Below, piece after piece: positions 10,880-21,119 of a stretch of 64,000 nucleotides of DNA (position 1 is its first letter; each line of letters opens with the position of its first letter). The notes beneath the pieces were generated by a model that saw only the letters and a program-made list of their open reading frames with translations, was not told where the DNA came from and did not search any database. The stretch comes from Helicoverpa zea (taxonomy: Eukaryota; Arthropoda; Insecta; Lepidoptera; Noctuidae), in assembly GCF_022581195.2 (NCBI RefSeq), contig NC_061468.1, forward strand, positions 12,170,001 to 12,234,000, written 5' to 3'. The position numbers were made by a program, and so were the translations under genes.

Positions 10880-13740
10880 TACTTAAATTTGAATTAAAGT
10901 CAAAGTCAAATCATTTATTTCATTTAGGCCTTTACAAGCACTTATGAACGTCAAAATTATAACTAAGTTTGATTCTAGTTGCCCATTCCAAAAGTAGCTT
11001 CCTATGGAGAAGAACGGGCAAGAAACTCCATGGTTACTCTTTTTAAAAATAATATAGTATTACAATTTGTATGTATTGATACATACAGTAAAAGCATGCG
11101 AAGATCATGTAGAATCGCAAAGACAAATGAGGATAAAGTGACAATTAAAATGCTACATGGTGGTCACATTTACAAATTGGTTTATATTTTGGTACAAAGT
11201 TACAAACAAATAATCAAAAGATGAATACAATTTTATTTGCTGGTGTAATTTTAATTTGTTAATTAATTAGATATTGTCAGTATGTCTTATGGAGCAGGAC
11301 CAGCATGTTTCCAAGCATTTTTATCTTGAATGTAATCTTCTAATTTATAATATGCTTGCTTACAAAGTGTGGCTTTTATATGAGTTTTAAACCGCATGTC
11401 ATTCAATACCAGAATGTTGTCTGGTATTTTATTATAACATTTGACACAATATCCCATGAAAGATGTATGTACTTTAGATAATCTAAACTGCGGGATAGCT
11501 ATCTTATTTTTATTTCTAGTGTTATAATTATGTCTATCACATATTTTTTCAAACAAATGTAAGTTTTTCCTAACATACATGATATTTTCATAAATAAATT
11601 GGCAAGGTACGGTCATGATATTAATGTTTTTAAACAGTTCCCTAAGAGATTCACGACTACGTAAGTTGTACATAGCTCTGACAGCTCGCTTTTGCAAGAT
11701 AAATATGCATTCAATGTCAGCAGCTCGTCCCCACAGCAGAATGCCGTACAACATGATGCTGTGGAAGTAACTAAAATATACCAGTCTAGCTGTTTCTACG
11801 TCCGCTAGCTGCCTCATCTTTCTAATAGCATAGGCGGCCGAGCTAAGACGACCCGCAAGAGATGTTATGTGGGGTCCCCATTGTAGTTTTTTGTCAAGAG
11901 TGATTCCCAGGAAAACTGTTTGATTTATAAATTCTAGTTTTTCACTATTAAGAATAATGTCACATTCACTACTTTTTACATTTGGCAATGAAAATCGAAT
12001 GCATTTTGTTTTTTTTTCATTAAGAGCCAAGTTATTTGCGTTGAACCAATTTTGAACCTGGAGAATGGAATTGTTTACGTCGTCTAAGGTGACGTACCTT
12101 ACGTACGTCGATCAATATTAAAAATAAGAGAAGTGTCATCGGCAAACAACACCATTTTAGGTTGATTATCAAATAAGTAGGGCAAATCATTTATGTAAAC
12201 TAAAAAGAGGAACGGACCTAATATAGAACCTTGTGGTACGCCCATTGCCATCACTGAACCTCGTGAATTTACGCCGTTTACTTGAACTTTAAGTTGCCGA
12301 CCATTTAGATATGATTTTAACAGCTGGAGAGAAGTATCTCTTATTCCGTAATGCTCTAGCTTTCGCAAAAGCGTTTCGTGATTTACACAGTCAAACGCTT
12401 TTGAGAGATCGCAGAAGATTCCAATAGAGTCTTCAGCTTCCTCCCAAGCCTTAAAGATGTGCTTGATCAAAGTTACACCAGCATCGGTTGTACAGCGACC
12501 TTTAGTGAAACCGTATTGTTCTTTGTGAAAGATGGAGTTTTTATTGAAATGGCGCAACATCTGTTCAAGCATCAACTTTTCAAATACCTTGCTGAGAACC
12601 GGTAAGACAGAAACGGGTCTGTAGTTATTCGATTCCTTACTATTTCCCGATTTGAATAAAGGAACTACTTTGCTGTGTTTCATTAAGTCAGGAAACACGC
12701 CTTGGTCTACGCTAACATTAAATATGTAAGTTAAATAAGGTGCAATTGTTTCAATAATTGACCTACATACCTTGACAGACATACCCCACAGATCTTCTGT
12801 TGATTTTATTTTAAGATCTTTAAAGGCTTTAATAATAGCCTCGGGGCTGGTATGTTGAAATTTAAATACTAAAGAGCATGGTTTAACATGTTTTTTGAGT
12901 AGATCGATAGACACGGTGGTGGAAGAATTTAGTGCTTTTGTCGTCTCGAAAGGTATTTTATTGAAGAATGCTTCAAACTCTTGAGCTACTTCAAGGTTAC
13001 TGCTGATGGGACCTTTATCAGTTTCTAGACTTAAATCAGTTTTTCGAACTTTTCGTCTCCCTGTTTCGTTGTTAATTACTGTCCAAGTAGTTTTTATTTT
13101 ATCATCAGCATATTTTATTTTATTTCTAATATGAATAGATTTTGCCTGTTTACAAACGGTTTTAAATATTTTTGAATATTTTGAGACGTGGTCACGGAAA
13201 CTTGGATCGGCGTTATAAGGCTTTAAACCATAAAGTTCAAACAGCTTTTCTCTACTTTTACGAATACCCGGGGTTGCCCAGTCACTAAATAAGAACTTAG
13301 ATTTAATAATTTTAGTTTTGACTGGAAAAGCTAAGTTGAATTGGTCGTTTAATACAGAGAAAAAATCGGCATAAATATCACTTGGATTTTTAAGATTGAA
13401 GCTATGTACACACAGTTTATCAGCTAGAGTCTGATTTAGTTTATCGATTTTTTTTGAAGTATATTCTCTAAAATTTATTTTTGTTTTCTCTGGTGGAGAG
13501 TAAGTGTGGAAAGTGATCACTTGTCCACTGTGATCAGATGGCAAGTAATTCACTATGGACTTATGCAGGTACTCACAGCTGTAAAAAATATTGTCTATAC
13601 AAGTAGCAGTAGTTGGTGTTACCCTAGTAGGTTCTTCAAAAACGTTATGCAAATTAAATGATTTGAAAAGATTTAAAAAACTCGAACTTATAATATTGTT
13701 TTCCAAAATATTAATATTGAAATCACCACATATGATGACT
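10880..13740 (-). mobile_element. Jockey/CR1-superfamily LINE, copy 2, 5'-truncated
   Basis: Read on -. The 5' boundary falls inside the endonuclease (GDFNI motif at about 13720-13737). ORF2 runs to 11287. The 3' UTR to about 10880 carries the same self-complementary segment as copy 1 (here 11004-11033) and ends in TTTGACTTTGAC-like units. Loss of the 5' part is typical of incomplete reverse transcription. Confidence 0.88.
11287..13740 (-). pseudogene. LINE ORF2 (endonuclease-RT), one frameshift
   Basis: The first block (13737-12099) covers the endonuclease C-terminal part (SDHSGQ) and the RT through GVPQGSILGP and the catalytic FADDTS. The second block (about 12110-11287) continues the thumb and C-terminal region in another frame. 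The break lies near 12105-12115, in a small repeat of ACGTACG words (GTACGTAAGGTACGT), consistent with a one-base slip. This copy, unlike copy 1, keeps the FADD motif, so it shows what copy 1 has lost. It is dead by truncation and frameshift. Confidence 0.87.
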
Positions 13741-14040
13741 GACTTACTGAATTACTAAAGACCCAAGAATAAAAGAAACGGGGTGAGCTAAATAAAACCG
13801 TTTAAAAAGAAACATTTGATCGAAGTATTTTCTTCGATTGGAGAGCAATGATAAATTTTGACGCTTTAGCGAGGTCTCATAACGTATATAAGGGTAATTA
13901 CTTTACTAGGCAAAATTATCCGATATCGATGGCCACCTATTTTTTATATTTTTAAATGTTTTTTTAATATTAAATATTTTAAAAGGTAATGAATATATTG
14001 CATATAAATGAATATAATTATAACTCGTGACGGCATAGCT
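13741..14040. other. AT-rich DNA, nothing recognised
   Basis: No gene or repeat family is supported between the LINE edge and the GC-rich island. Confidence 0.5.
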
Positions 14041-14640
14041 CTGATGCTGGCGGCTACGGCGCTACGGTGCTACGACGCTACGACGCTACGGCGCTACGGC
14101 GTAGCTGCGAGTGACTAGCAGTGATCGGGCCAGGCCCCGGGCGGCGCGGTGTTGTCGCGTGACGTCACGCCCCCCCGCGCCCCGCGCCCCGCGCCGCCGC
14201 GCAGGCCCGCGCCGCTCTACAGCGTTACAGTCGATAAGAGCTCCCATGCCGCACCAGGAGTCGGACTCTTATATTTTTGTGTATGCTACGTATAATGTGC
14301 CAAGTTGCATGTGAATTGACTTTAAAGTCCTCGGGAAATTATCGTTTCATAATAATAATTAGGGAGGTACCTGTGGCTAAATTATAATTATTTACAGAAT
14401 GTGTGTAATGGTTGGATATTATTATCTTTAAAAAAATAGCGTTCAGTTATAGTTGATGTTTAACCTAGGAGGAAGTTTGGTGGTGGTGTGAGTGTGTTGA
14501 GATAGTGCGGGGTTGGGTCCCGCGCTAGCGGCGCGGCGGCGGCAGTCGCGCCTCGCTCGCCGCCTCGGTCGCGCGCCGCCTCGCGCTGTGTGTGTGTGTG
14601 TGTGTGCTCGCGCTCGCCGCCTCCAGCACGCAGGTACATG
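14041..14640 (+). promoter_or_regulatory. GC-rich promoter-like islands with a CRE palindrome
   Basis: Two CpG-rich blocks (about 14041-14235 and 14510-14640) stand out from AT-rich surroundings. The first starts with a GCTACG-type simple repeat and contains TGACGTCA at 14160-14167, the CREB/ATF consensus. The second contains a (TG)n tract at about 14588-14605. With the GC-rich Dpr-family exons 6.5 kb downstream on +, these may hold its promoter and non-coding first exon. No TATA box or splice donor was established. Confidence 0.35.
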
Positions 14641-14754
14641 CGCCCGCTGCTCCTCAACACGACACCACACGACGATACACTCACAACACTATCACAACAT
14701 CAACAATACCACTAAACTCTTCACAAAATATTACGAAAACACTTCCTCATCAGC

Positions 14755-14830
14755 CCAGTCTTTTCCCAACTGTTGGGTCGGTTTCCAGTCGAACCGGATG
14801 CAGCAGAGTGCTGCAACTGCTTCATGGATA
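14755..14830. repeat. Fragment of the SINE family seen at 23.9 kb
   Basis: CTTTTCCCAACTGTTGGGTC followed by CCAGTCGAACCGGATGCAGC matches the distal part of the tRNA-derived SINE at 23866-24237. Only this end is present. Confidence 0.5.
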
Positions 14831-15027
14831 TCCAGTGATTGATGGTGCTTCCTGAAACAATGCGAGAGTCGCCCGGACTCCGGACGGTCCGCCATCCTCG
14901 TTCAGTTTACAACTGCTTATTACAGTTGTGTGTATTTATTGTGTGAGTGAACATTACGGCAGCTCTTAGGAGTCGTACTTGCAGAACGTCCTACCTAGTT
15001 GATATTTAAGTACACTTTTATAACGAA

Positions 15028-15232
15028 CTAGCTGGTGCCCGCGACTTCGTCTGCGCAGGTTTAGTATTTCGAACAATATGTTTACAAATTGTAGCCTATG
15101 TGTTATTCTGATGTATAAGCTATATTATTGTAAAGTTTCATTAAAATCCATTCAGTAGTTTTTGCGTGAAAGAGTAACAAACATCCATACATCCATACAT
15201 ACAAACTTTCGCGTTTATAATATTAGTAGGAT
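15028..15232 (+). repeat. RTE-like/SINE-like 3' end, copy 2
   Basis: Starts CTAGCTGGTGCCCGCGAC and ends GCGTTTATAATATTAGTAGG, with a CATACATCCATACAT run. It is the relative of 3185-3384. Confidence 0.7.
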
Positions 15233-15439
15233 TTAACATTCTCGAGTTCTTTATTTTCCTCAGAGTGAGTTGTTGTATCACTGTGTCTTAAGGCCTAAGT
15301 TCACCAACAACACATACCTACCTACGTCAGTTTTCTTAAAACAACTGTTTTCTATGAATTGTCACGTACAATTTTCGTTGCAAATAGCATTTTACGCTTG
15401 AGACCCTGAGAAGGACGAATTACGAATGCAAATCGTAAG

Positions 15440-15720
15440 TTGACTTTTGAGGGTTGTGTGTGAGGACAGCAGCACATGCACACGCCTCTTCTCGTTCGGA
15501 CGCGGCAGCGCCGGCAGCCACCAAGCTGCAAGCTGCGAGCCAGCACTGTGTTACTAGAGTAGTGAGTCGGTGTGCGCGCAGAGAGTGCCTCGTAAGAAAC
15601 ACATCAATCTCGGCGCGTCACGTCGCGGCAATCAATCAGCCGCCGCGAGCACGTGAGCCCCGTCCGACCCGAGCCGAGCCGAGCCGAGCCGAGCCGAGCC
15701 GAACGGCACCACGCAGTGCC
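15440..15720 (+). promoter_or_regulatory. Third GC-rich block with (GAGCC)6
   Basis: A GC-rich stretch ends in six GAGCC units (15671-15700). It lies in the same 14-15.7 kb zone and could be leader or regulatory DNA of the downstream gene. No coding potential is convincing in any frame. Confidence 0.25.
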
Positions 15721-15724
15721 TGAC

Positions 15725-15782
15725 AAAAATACAAACATCCGAATTGGGAATCTCCTCCTCTCTGGGAAGTCGGTTAAAAAAG
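15725..15782 (+). repeat. Repeat end fragment (GAAGTCGGTTAAAAA type)
   Basis: CCGAATTGGGAATCTCCTCC...GGGAAGTCGGTTAAAAA matches the terminus of the repeat at 24738-25262. Confidence 0.6.
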
Positions 15783-15900
15783 ACAACGATTTACAAAGTA
15801 TCCAATTATAGTAAATAAAAACTACGTTAATATGTGACCCTCGATGAAGGTATCATTGTTTTAAAAATTGCTGACTTTAAAAAAGGATATTCGATATGTT

Positions 15901-16000
15901 TTAGGGCTCCGTAGTTAATCCTAGTTAACTACCCTAATATTTTAGCCATGCCTATCAGTCCGTTCGTCCGCGAATAATATCAGCGACCGTTAGTACTAGC
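15901..16000 (+). repeat. Dispersed repeat fragment (AGGGCTCCGTAG type)
   Basis: TTAGGGCTCCGTAGTTAA followed by a CAGTCCGTTCGTCCG-like end resembles a common lepidopteran repeat related in design to the GGAC-run repeat. It is diverged. Confidence 0.4.
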
Positions 16001-16253
16001 AAGCTGTGAGGACATTAGTAAGACTTGCCTAAACACCCACACAAATCTAGAAGTACGCAAAACATAATAACAAGAGTTACTATGTTTTGCGTATTTCTAT
16101 TTAGGAAATCAGAAATCAGAAATATTTAACGCAGGCAGCTGCAGAGATAACCAAGACTTTGGGTATGTTCTAGCCATGGATAAATAAATTTATATTGTGA
16201 GGTCCCTATAAGTGATTTTTGTCTTCATTCCAATCCTATCGTTGAATAGACCG

Positions 16254-16395
16254 AAAACCGGCCAAGTGCGAGTCCGACTCGCGAAGAACGAAAGGTTCAG
16301 TACCTAATGGTGACATACTGACGGACGGACGGACGGACCAAGGAGCGAAAACAATAGGGTCCCGTTTTACCCTTACGGTACGGAACCCTAAAAAT
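16254..16395 (+). repeat. Dispersed repeat with internal GGAC run, copy 2
   Basis: Short version of 5001-5306: AAACCGGCCAAGTGCGAGTC, a (GGAC)4 run at 16321-16338, then GGGTCCCGTTTT and GGTACGGAACCCTAAAAA. Confidence 0.75.
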
Positions 16396-16788
16396 GAATA
16401 GGGGTTTATGAATGTCAGTTTTTGATAATATTAATATTTTCGGAAATAATTAATCTATAATCTCGGAAAGTTGAAAAGTGTCCTCCTCCGTCTAACTTAT
16501 GTACCATACTATTTAAAAATATCTCAAATATACAACTTTATATACATATAAACTTAGGTTAGAAAAATGGTTGCGTGGAAATAGTTATTTTCATCCCACC
16601 ATCTCGGAAAGAGTAGTTTTACCCTTTGATATCTGAGCGCAAAAGCCGTTTTTATCCTCTAGAGCGGCAAAGTGATTTGAATTTAGAACATCGTGTGTAA
16701 TACTCCATTTGTGACAATCTTGATAAGACTTTTTAAACAAATACATATTAAACAAATAGAATACTGCTTAAATTAATTATTCAATTAA

Positions 16789-16914
16789 TTAAGTAATTTT
16801 TATTATTGTTTTTACATAGATTTTCAACCTCGTTTCATTTTTAAACTGAGCTTTCAAATAAATGAACTTTAATAGGAACTTCTTTATAATTTGATACTCG
16901 TATGTGCGCGCCAT
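16789..16914 (-). CDS. Conserved micro-ORF of repeat unit U1, 41 aa
   Basis: ATG at 16914 in an AAAATGG context, 41 codons, TAA stop. The peptide starts MARTYEYQI and is rich in Lys, Tyr and Ile; no known family is recognised. The frame also extends upstream to a longer 68-codon ORF. The same frame is open in every complete unit of the cluster (U1, U2, U3, U4, U5, U7). Whether it is translated is unknown. Confidence 0.35.
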   Translation of the reverse strand: MARTYEYQIIKKFLLKFIYLKAQFKNETRLKIYVKTIIKIT

Positions 16915-17579
16915 TTTGTTTTTTGCATTTAGTAATTTCCTCGATGAGGTGGGATGAAAAGTTACGTGTTGCACTCGAGTGCAAAGATTTTTCACCTTGT
17001 GCTCTTTTGATTCCCTCGCTATCGCTCAGGATTCTAATTATTGAAACACTCGCTAAGCTCGTGTTTCAATTTTAGAATCCTTCGCTTGCTCGGTCATCAA
17101 AATTGAGCCCGCGGTTAAAAAGCAACTTTGCACTCTTGTATAACAAATAACTATTAATAGGTACTTCTTTTTAATTTGATACTCATATGTGCGCGCCATT
17201 TTGTTTTTTTGCATTTAGTAATTTCCTCGATGAAGTGGGATGAAATTATTATTCTTTATTGTTTTGAGGTGGATTTTAATTGAATTGTGAATGTGGTGGA
17301 TTGAATTTTAATAGGTACATCTTTTTAATTTGCCATGTGTGACGTGCGTGCCATTTTCTTTTTTTGAGTTTAGAAATTTCCTCAATTTCGTTAACAATAA
17401 TACTCTTGTATACCAATAGTTATTTGTTTTGATTCTAAGCGCAATAAAAATAATAATTAGAATCCTGAGCGATAGCGAGGGAATCAAAAGAGCACAAGGT
17501 GAAAAATCTTTGCACTCGAGTGCAACACGTAACTTTTCATCCCACCTCATCGAGGAAATTACTAAATGCAAAAAACAAA

Positions 17580-17705
17580 ATGGCGCGCACATACGAGTAT
17601 CAAATTATAAAGAAGTTCCTATTAAAGTTCATTTATTTGAAAGCTCAGTTTAAAAATGAAACGAGGTTGAAAATCTATGTAAAAACAATAATAAAAATTA
17701 CTTAA
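17580..17705 (+). CDS. Conserved micro-ORF of unit U2, 41 aa
   Basis: Encodes exactly the same peptide as the U1 copy, because U1 and U2 are arms of a recent inverted duplication. It is therefore not independent evidence of selection. Confidence 0.35.
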   Translation: MARTYEYQIIKKFLLKFIYLKAQFKNETRLKIYVKTIIKIT

Positions 17706-18145
17706 TTAATTGAATAATTAATTTAAGCAGTATTCTATTTGTTTAATATGTATTTGTAATAAAAAGTCTTATCAAGATTGTCACAAATGGAGTATTACAC
17801 ACGATGTTCTAAATTCAAATCACTTTGCCGCTCTAGAGGATAAAAACGGCTTTTGCGCTCAGATATCAAAGGGTAAAACTACTCTTTCCGAGATGGTGGG
17901 ATGAAATAGTTATTTGTTATACAAGAGTGCAAAATTGCTTTTTAACCGCGGGCTCAATTTTGATGACCGAGCAACCGAAGGATTCTAAAATTGAAACACG
18001 AGCGCAGCGAGTATTTCAATTTTAGAATCCTGAGCGATAGCGAGGGAATCAAAAGAGCATAAGGTGAAAAATCTTTGCACTCGAGTGCAACACGTAACTT
18101 TTCATCCCACCTCATCGAGGAAATTTCTAAACTCGAAAAAAGAAA

Positions 18146-18271
18146 ATGGCGCGCACATATGAGTATCAAATTAAAAAGAAGTACCTATTACACTTCATTT
18201 ATTTGAAAACTCAGTTTAAAAATGAAACGAGGTGTAAAATCTATGTAAAAACAATAATAAAAATTACTTAA
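18146..18271 (+). CDS. Conserved micro-ORF of unit U3, 41 aa
   Basis: Begins MARTYEYQIKKKYLLHFIYL; a few residues differ from U1 and the stop is at the same place. Confidence 0.33.
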   Translation: MARTYEYQIKKKYLLHFIYLKTQFKNETRCKIYVKTIIKIT

Positions 18272-18628
18272 TTAATTGAATAATTATTTTAAGCAGTATT
18301 TTATTTGTTTAATATTTATTTGTTTGAAAAGTCTTATCAATATTGTCACAAATGGAATATAGCGCACGATGTTCTAAATTCAAATCACTTTGCCGCTCTA
18401 GAGGATAAAAACGGGATGAAAACTACTTTTTCATCCCACCATCTCGGAAAGAGTAGTTTTACCCTTTGATATCTGAGCGCAAAAGCCGTTTTTATCCTCT
18501 AGAGCGGCAAAGTGATTTGAATTTAGAACATCGTGTGCAATACTCCATTTGTGACAATTTTGATAAGCCTTTTCAAACAAATACATATTAAACAAATAAA
18601 ATACTGCTTAAAATAATTATTCAATTAA

Positions 18629-18757
18629 TTAAGTAATTTTTATTATTGTTTTTACATAGATTTTTAACCTCGTTTCATTTTTAAACTGAGTTTTCCAATA
18701 AATGAACTTTAATAGGTACCTACTTCTTTTTAATTGATACTCATATGTGCGTGCCAT
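18629..18757 (-). CDS. Conserved micro-ORF of unit U4, 42 aa
   Basis: Begins MARTYEYQLKRSRYLLKFIY. Relative to the other units it has a one-base loss and a nearby four-base gain, so the frame is restored with one extra residue. The compensated indel is the best hint that the frame matters. Confidence 0.35.
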   Translation of the reverse strand: MARTYEYQLKRSRYLLKFIYWKTQFKNETRLKIYVKTIIKIT

Positions 18758-19205
18758 TTTGTTTTTTGAGTTTAGAAATTTCCTCGATGAGGTGGGATGA
18801 AAAGTTACGTGTTGCACTCGAGTGCAAAGATTTACACCTTGTGTTCTTTTGATTCCCTCGCTTTCGCTCAGGATTTTAATTATTGAAACACTCGCTACGC
18901 TCGTGTTTCAATTTTAGAATCCTTCGCTTGCTCGGTCATCAAAATTGAGCCCTCGGTTAAAAAGCAACTTTGCACTCTTGTATAACAAATAACTATTTCA
19001 TCCCACCATCTCGGAAAGAGTAGTTTTACCCTTTGATATCTGAGCGCAAAAGCCGTTTTTATCCTCTAGAGCGGTAAAGTGATTTGAATTTAGAACATCG
19101 TGTCAAATCGTGTGCAACACTCCGTTTGTGACAATCTTGATAAGACTTTTCAAACAAATAAATATTAAACAAATAAAATACTGCTTAAAATAATTATTCA
19201 ATTAA

Positions 19206-19331
19206 TTAAGTCATTTTTATTATTGTTTTTACATAGATTTTTAACCTCGGTTCATTTTTGAACTGAGTTTTCAAATAAATGAACTTTAATAGATACTGGT
19301 TTTTAATTTGATACTCATATGTGCGCGCCAT
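19206..19331 (-). CDS. Conserved micro-ORF of unit U5, 41 aa
   Basis: Begins MARTYEYQIKNQYLLKFIYL; same length and stop position as the others. Confidence 0.33.
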   Translation of the reverse strand: MARTYEYQIKNQYLLKFIYLKTQFKNEPRLKIYVKTIIKMT

Positions 19332-20021
19332 TTTGTTTTTTTGCATTTAGTAATTTCCTCAATGAGGTGGGATGAAAAGTTACGTGTTGCACTCGAGTGC
19401 AAAGATTTTTCACCTTGAGCTCTTTTGATTCCCTCGCTATCGCTCAGGATTCTAATTATTGAAACACTCGCTACGCTCGTGTTTCAATTTTAGAATCCTT
19501 CGCTTGCTCGGTCATCAAAATTGAGCTCGCGGTTAAAAAGCAACTTTGCACTCTTGTATAACAATAATGAATAGGACTGTATATTAAATCAATAAAAAAT
19601 GCTTCGTGAAAATTTATAAAGAGTTGTATTCCGCAAGACTTATTTTTGACAGCGAAAAATTAAAAAAAGATAAAACAAAATAATTTGTTATACAAGAGTG
19701 CAAAGTTGCTTTTTAACCGCGGGCTCAATTTTGATGACCGAGCAAGCGAAGGATTCTCATATGTGCACTCTTGTATAACAATAGTTATTTGTTATACAAG
19801 AGTGCAAAGTTGCTTTTTAACCGCGGGCTCAATTTTGATGACCGAGCAAGCGAAGGATTCTAAAATTGAAACACGAGCGTAGCGAGTGTTTCAATAATTA
19901 GAATCCTGAGCGATAGCGAGGGAATCAAAAGAGCACAAGGTGAAAAATCTTTGCACTCGAGTGCAACACGTAACTCTTCATCCCACCTCATCGAGGAAAT
20001 TACTAAATCCAAAAAAACAAA

Positions 20022-20147
20022 ATGGCGCACACATACGAGTACCAAATTAAAAAGATGTACCTATTAAAGTTCATATATTTGAAAACTTACTTTAAAAATG
20101 AAACGACGGTAAAAATCGGTGTAAAAACAATAACAAAAAATACTTAA
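20022..20147 (+). CDS. Conserved micro-ORF of unit U7, 41 aa
   Basis: Begins MAHTYEYQIKKMYLLKFIYL. It is the most diverged copy, with several amino-acid changes, but still open to the shared stop. Confidence 0.3.
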   Translation: MAHTYEYQIKKMYLLKFIYLKTYFKNETTVKIGVKTITKNT

Positions 20148-20350
20148 TTAATTGAATAATTATTTTAAGCAGTATTTTATTTGTCTAATAAGTATTTGTT
20201 TGAAAAGTCTTAGGTATCAAGATTGTCACAAATGGAGTATTGCACACGATGTTCTAAATTCAAATCACTTTGCCGCTCTAGAGGATAAAAACGACTTTTG
20301 CGCTCAGATATCAAAGGGTAAAACTACTCTTTCCGAGATGGTGGGATGAA

Positions 20351-20689
20351 AAAAATATTTAAATATAAATAAACATTTTTTTCTGAGTTTGTAATTTAAT
20401 TGTATTCGCAATCATTTTTTAACTTAGTTTACATTTTATAATCTTTTACGTAGGTATATTCTTTCGAATAAAGAATGAATTATTAAATTGGTTCACGCGA
20501 TTCAACACATAGATACATATCACCGAAAACCCATACATAATGTCAATACGAAGGGTTATCCATCTTGTTGCGATTACTTGCGATGATAGCTCAGCAGCTG
20601 GAGCAAATAATAAGAGTGGGCTAGTTACCAGGACAACCTAATGCCTAAACCTATAATTGTAGGTACTACCTACATTCTGACAAATATTT
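20351..20689. other. AT-rich DNA, nothing recognised
   Basis: No gene or repeat is supported between the unit cluster and the SINE. Confidence 0.5.
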
Positions 20690-20930
20690 TTTTCTTTCTT
20701 GCTTTCCATTGGTAAGACTTACTGGCTTCTGACTACGTAAAGACTGCCAAAGATGTTCAATGACAACCGGGACCTACAGTTTAACGTGCCATCCGAAACA
20801 CAGTCACTGGTGTCCAAGTTACACTTAGAAAGTACATACAAACTTAGAAAACTTGCTTGATCTCGGAAATCGCAGACTCATTCTTGAAAAGTTGGTTTTT
20901 GACCCACTAGGCCACCACGACTTTTAATGT
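20690..20930 (-). repeat. tRNA-derived SINE, diverged partial copy
   Basis: Matches the middle and tRNA-side of the SINE at 23866-24237: GACTTACTGGCTTCTGACTA, CCGGGACCTACAGTTTAACG, GAAAGTACATACAAACTTAG and CACTAGGCCACCACGACTTT. The B-box part is degraded. Confidence 0.7.
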
Positions 20931-21100
20931 CCACTCAACATTCAAGGTACCTACACTAAAAAGTGAAAAAAAAAAACTTATTTAGGTACCTCAATTTTTT
21001 TATAAGTCGTTTAGTGTGAGTCGTGTCTAGTTCGTGCAAGTCAGTAACGTTATTGTCGTACTTGCCCGCAGGAAGCGAGCAGCTGAGGCAGGCGCGGGTG

Positions 21101-21106
21101 ATGTAG
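21101..21106 (+). promoter_or_regulatory. Start-stop minimal uORF (ATGTAG)
   Basis: In the putative leader of the Dpr-family gene, ATG is followed at once by TAG, 13 nt before the main ATG at 21120 and 31 nt after a splice acceptor (CCCGCAG ending 21070). Start-stop elements can hold ribosomes and damp translation downstream. The role here is inferred. Confidence 0.4.
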
Positions 21107-21119
21107 CGCGCGGCCCGGC

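Larger units (their letters stand above)
16589..20350. repeat. Cluster of ~565 bp repeat units in both orientations
   Basis: Units read: U1 (-) 16592-17158; partial pieces at 17159-17245 and 17305-17400; U2 (+) 17447-17904; U3 (+) 17905-18420; U4 (-) 18425-18997; U5 (-) 18998-19566; U6 partial (+) 19683-19784; U7 (+) 19785-20349. One end is TTGTTATACAAGAGTGCAAA, the other GAGATGGTGGGATGAAA. U2-U3 and U4-U5 join head to tail. Inside are hairpin-forming words such as GAAACACTCGCTACGCTCG with GTGTTTC, and TTTGCACTCGAGTGCAAAG. U1 and U2 form a near-perfect inverted repeat. Each complete unit also holds a 41-42 codon ORF, listed separately. Confidence 0.9.

Noticed and set aside
14443..14855. Overlapping Arg/Ala-rich ORFs on both strands
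   Set aside because: Typical by-product of a CpG-rich island lacking stops in several frames.
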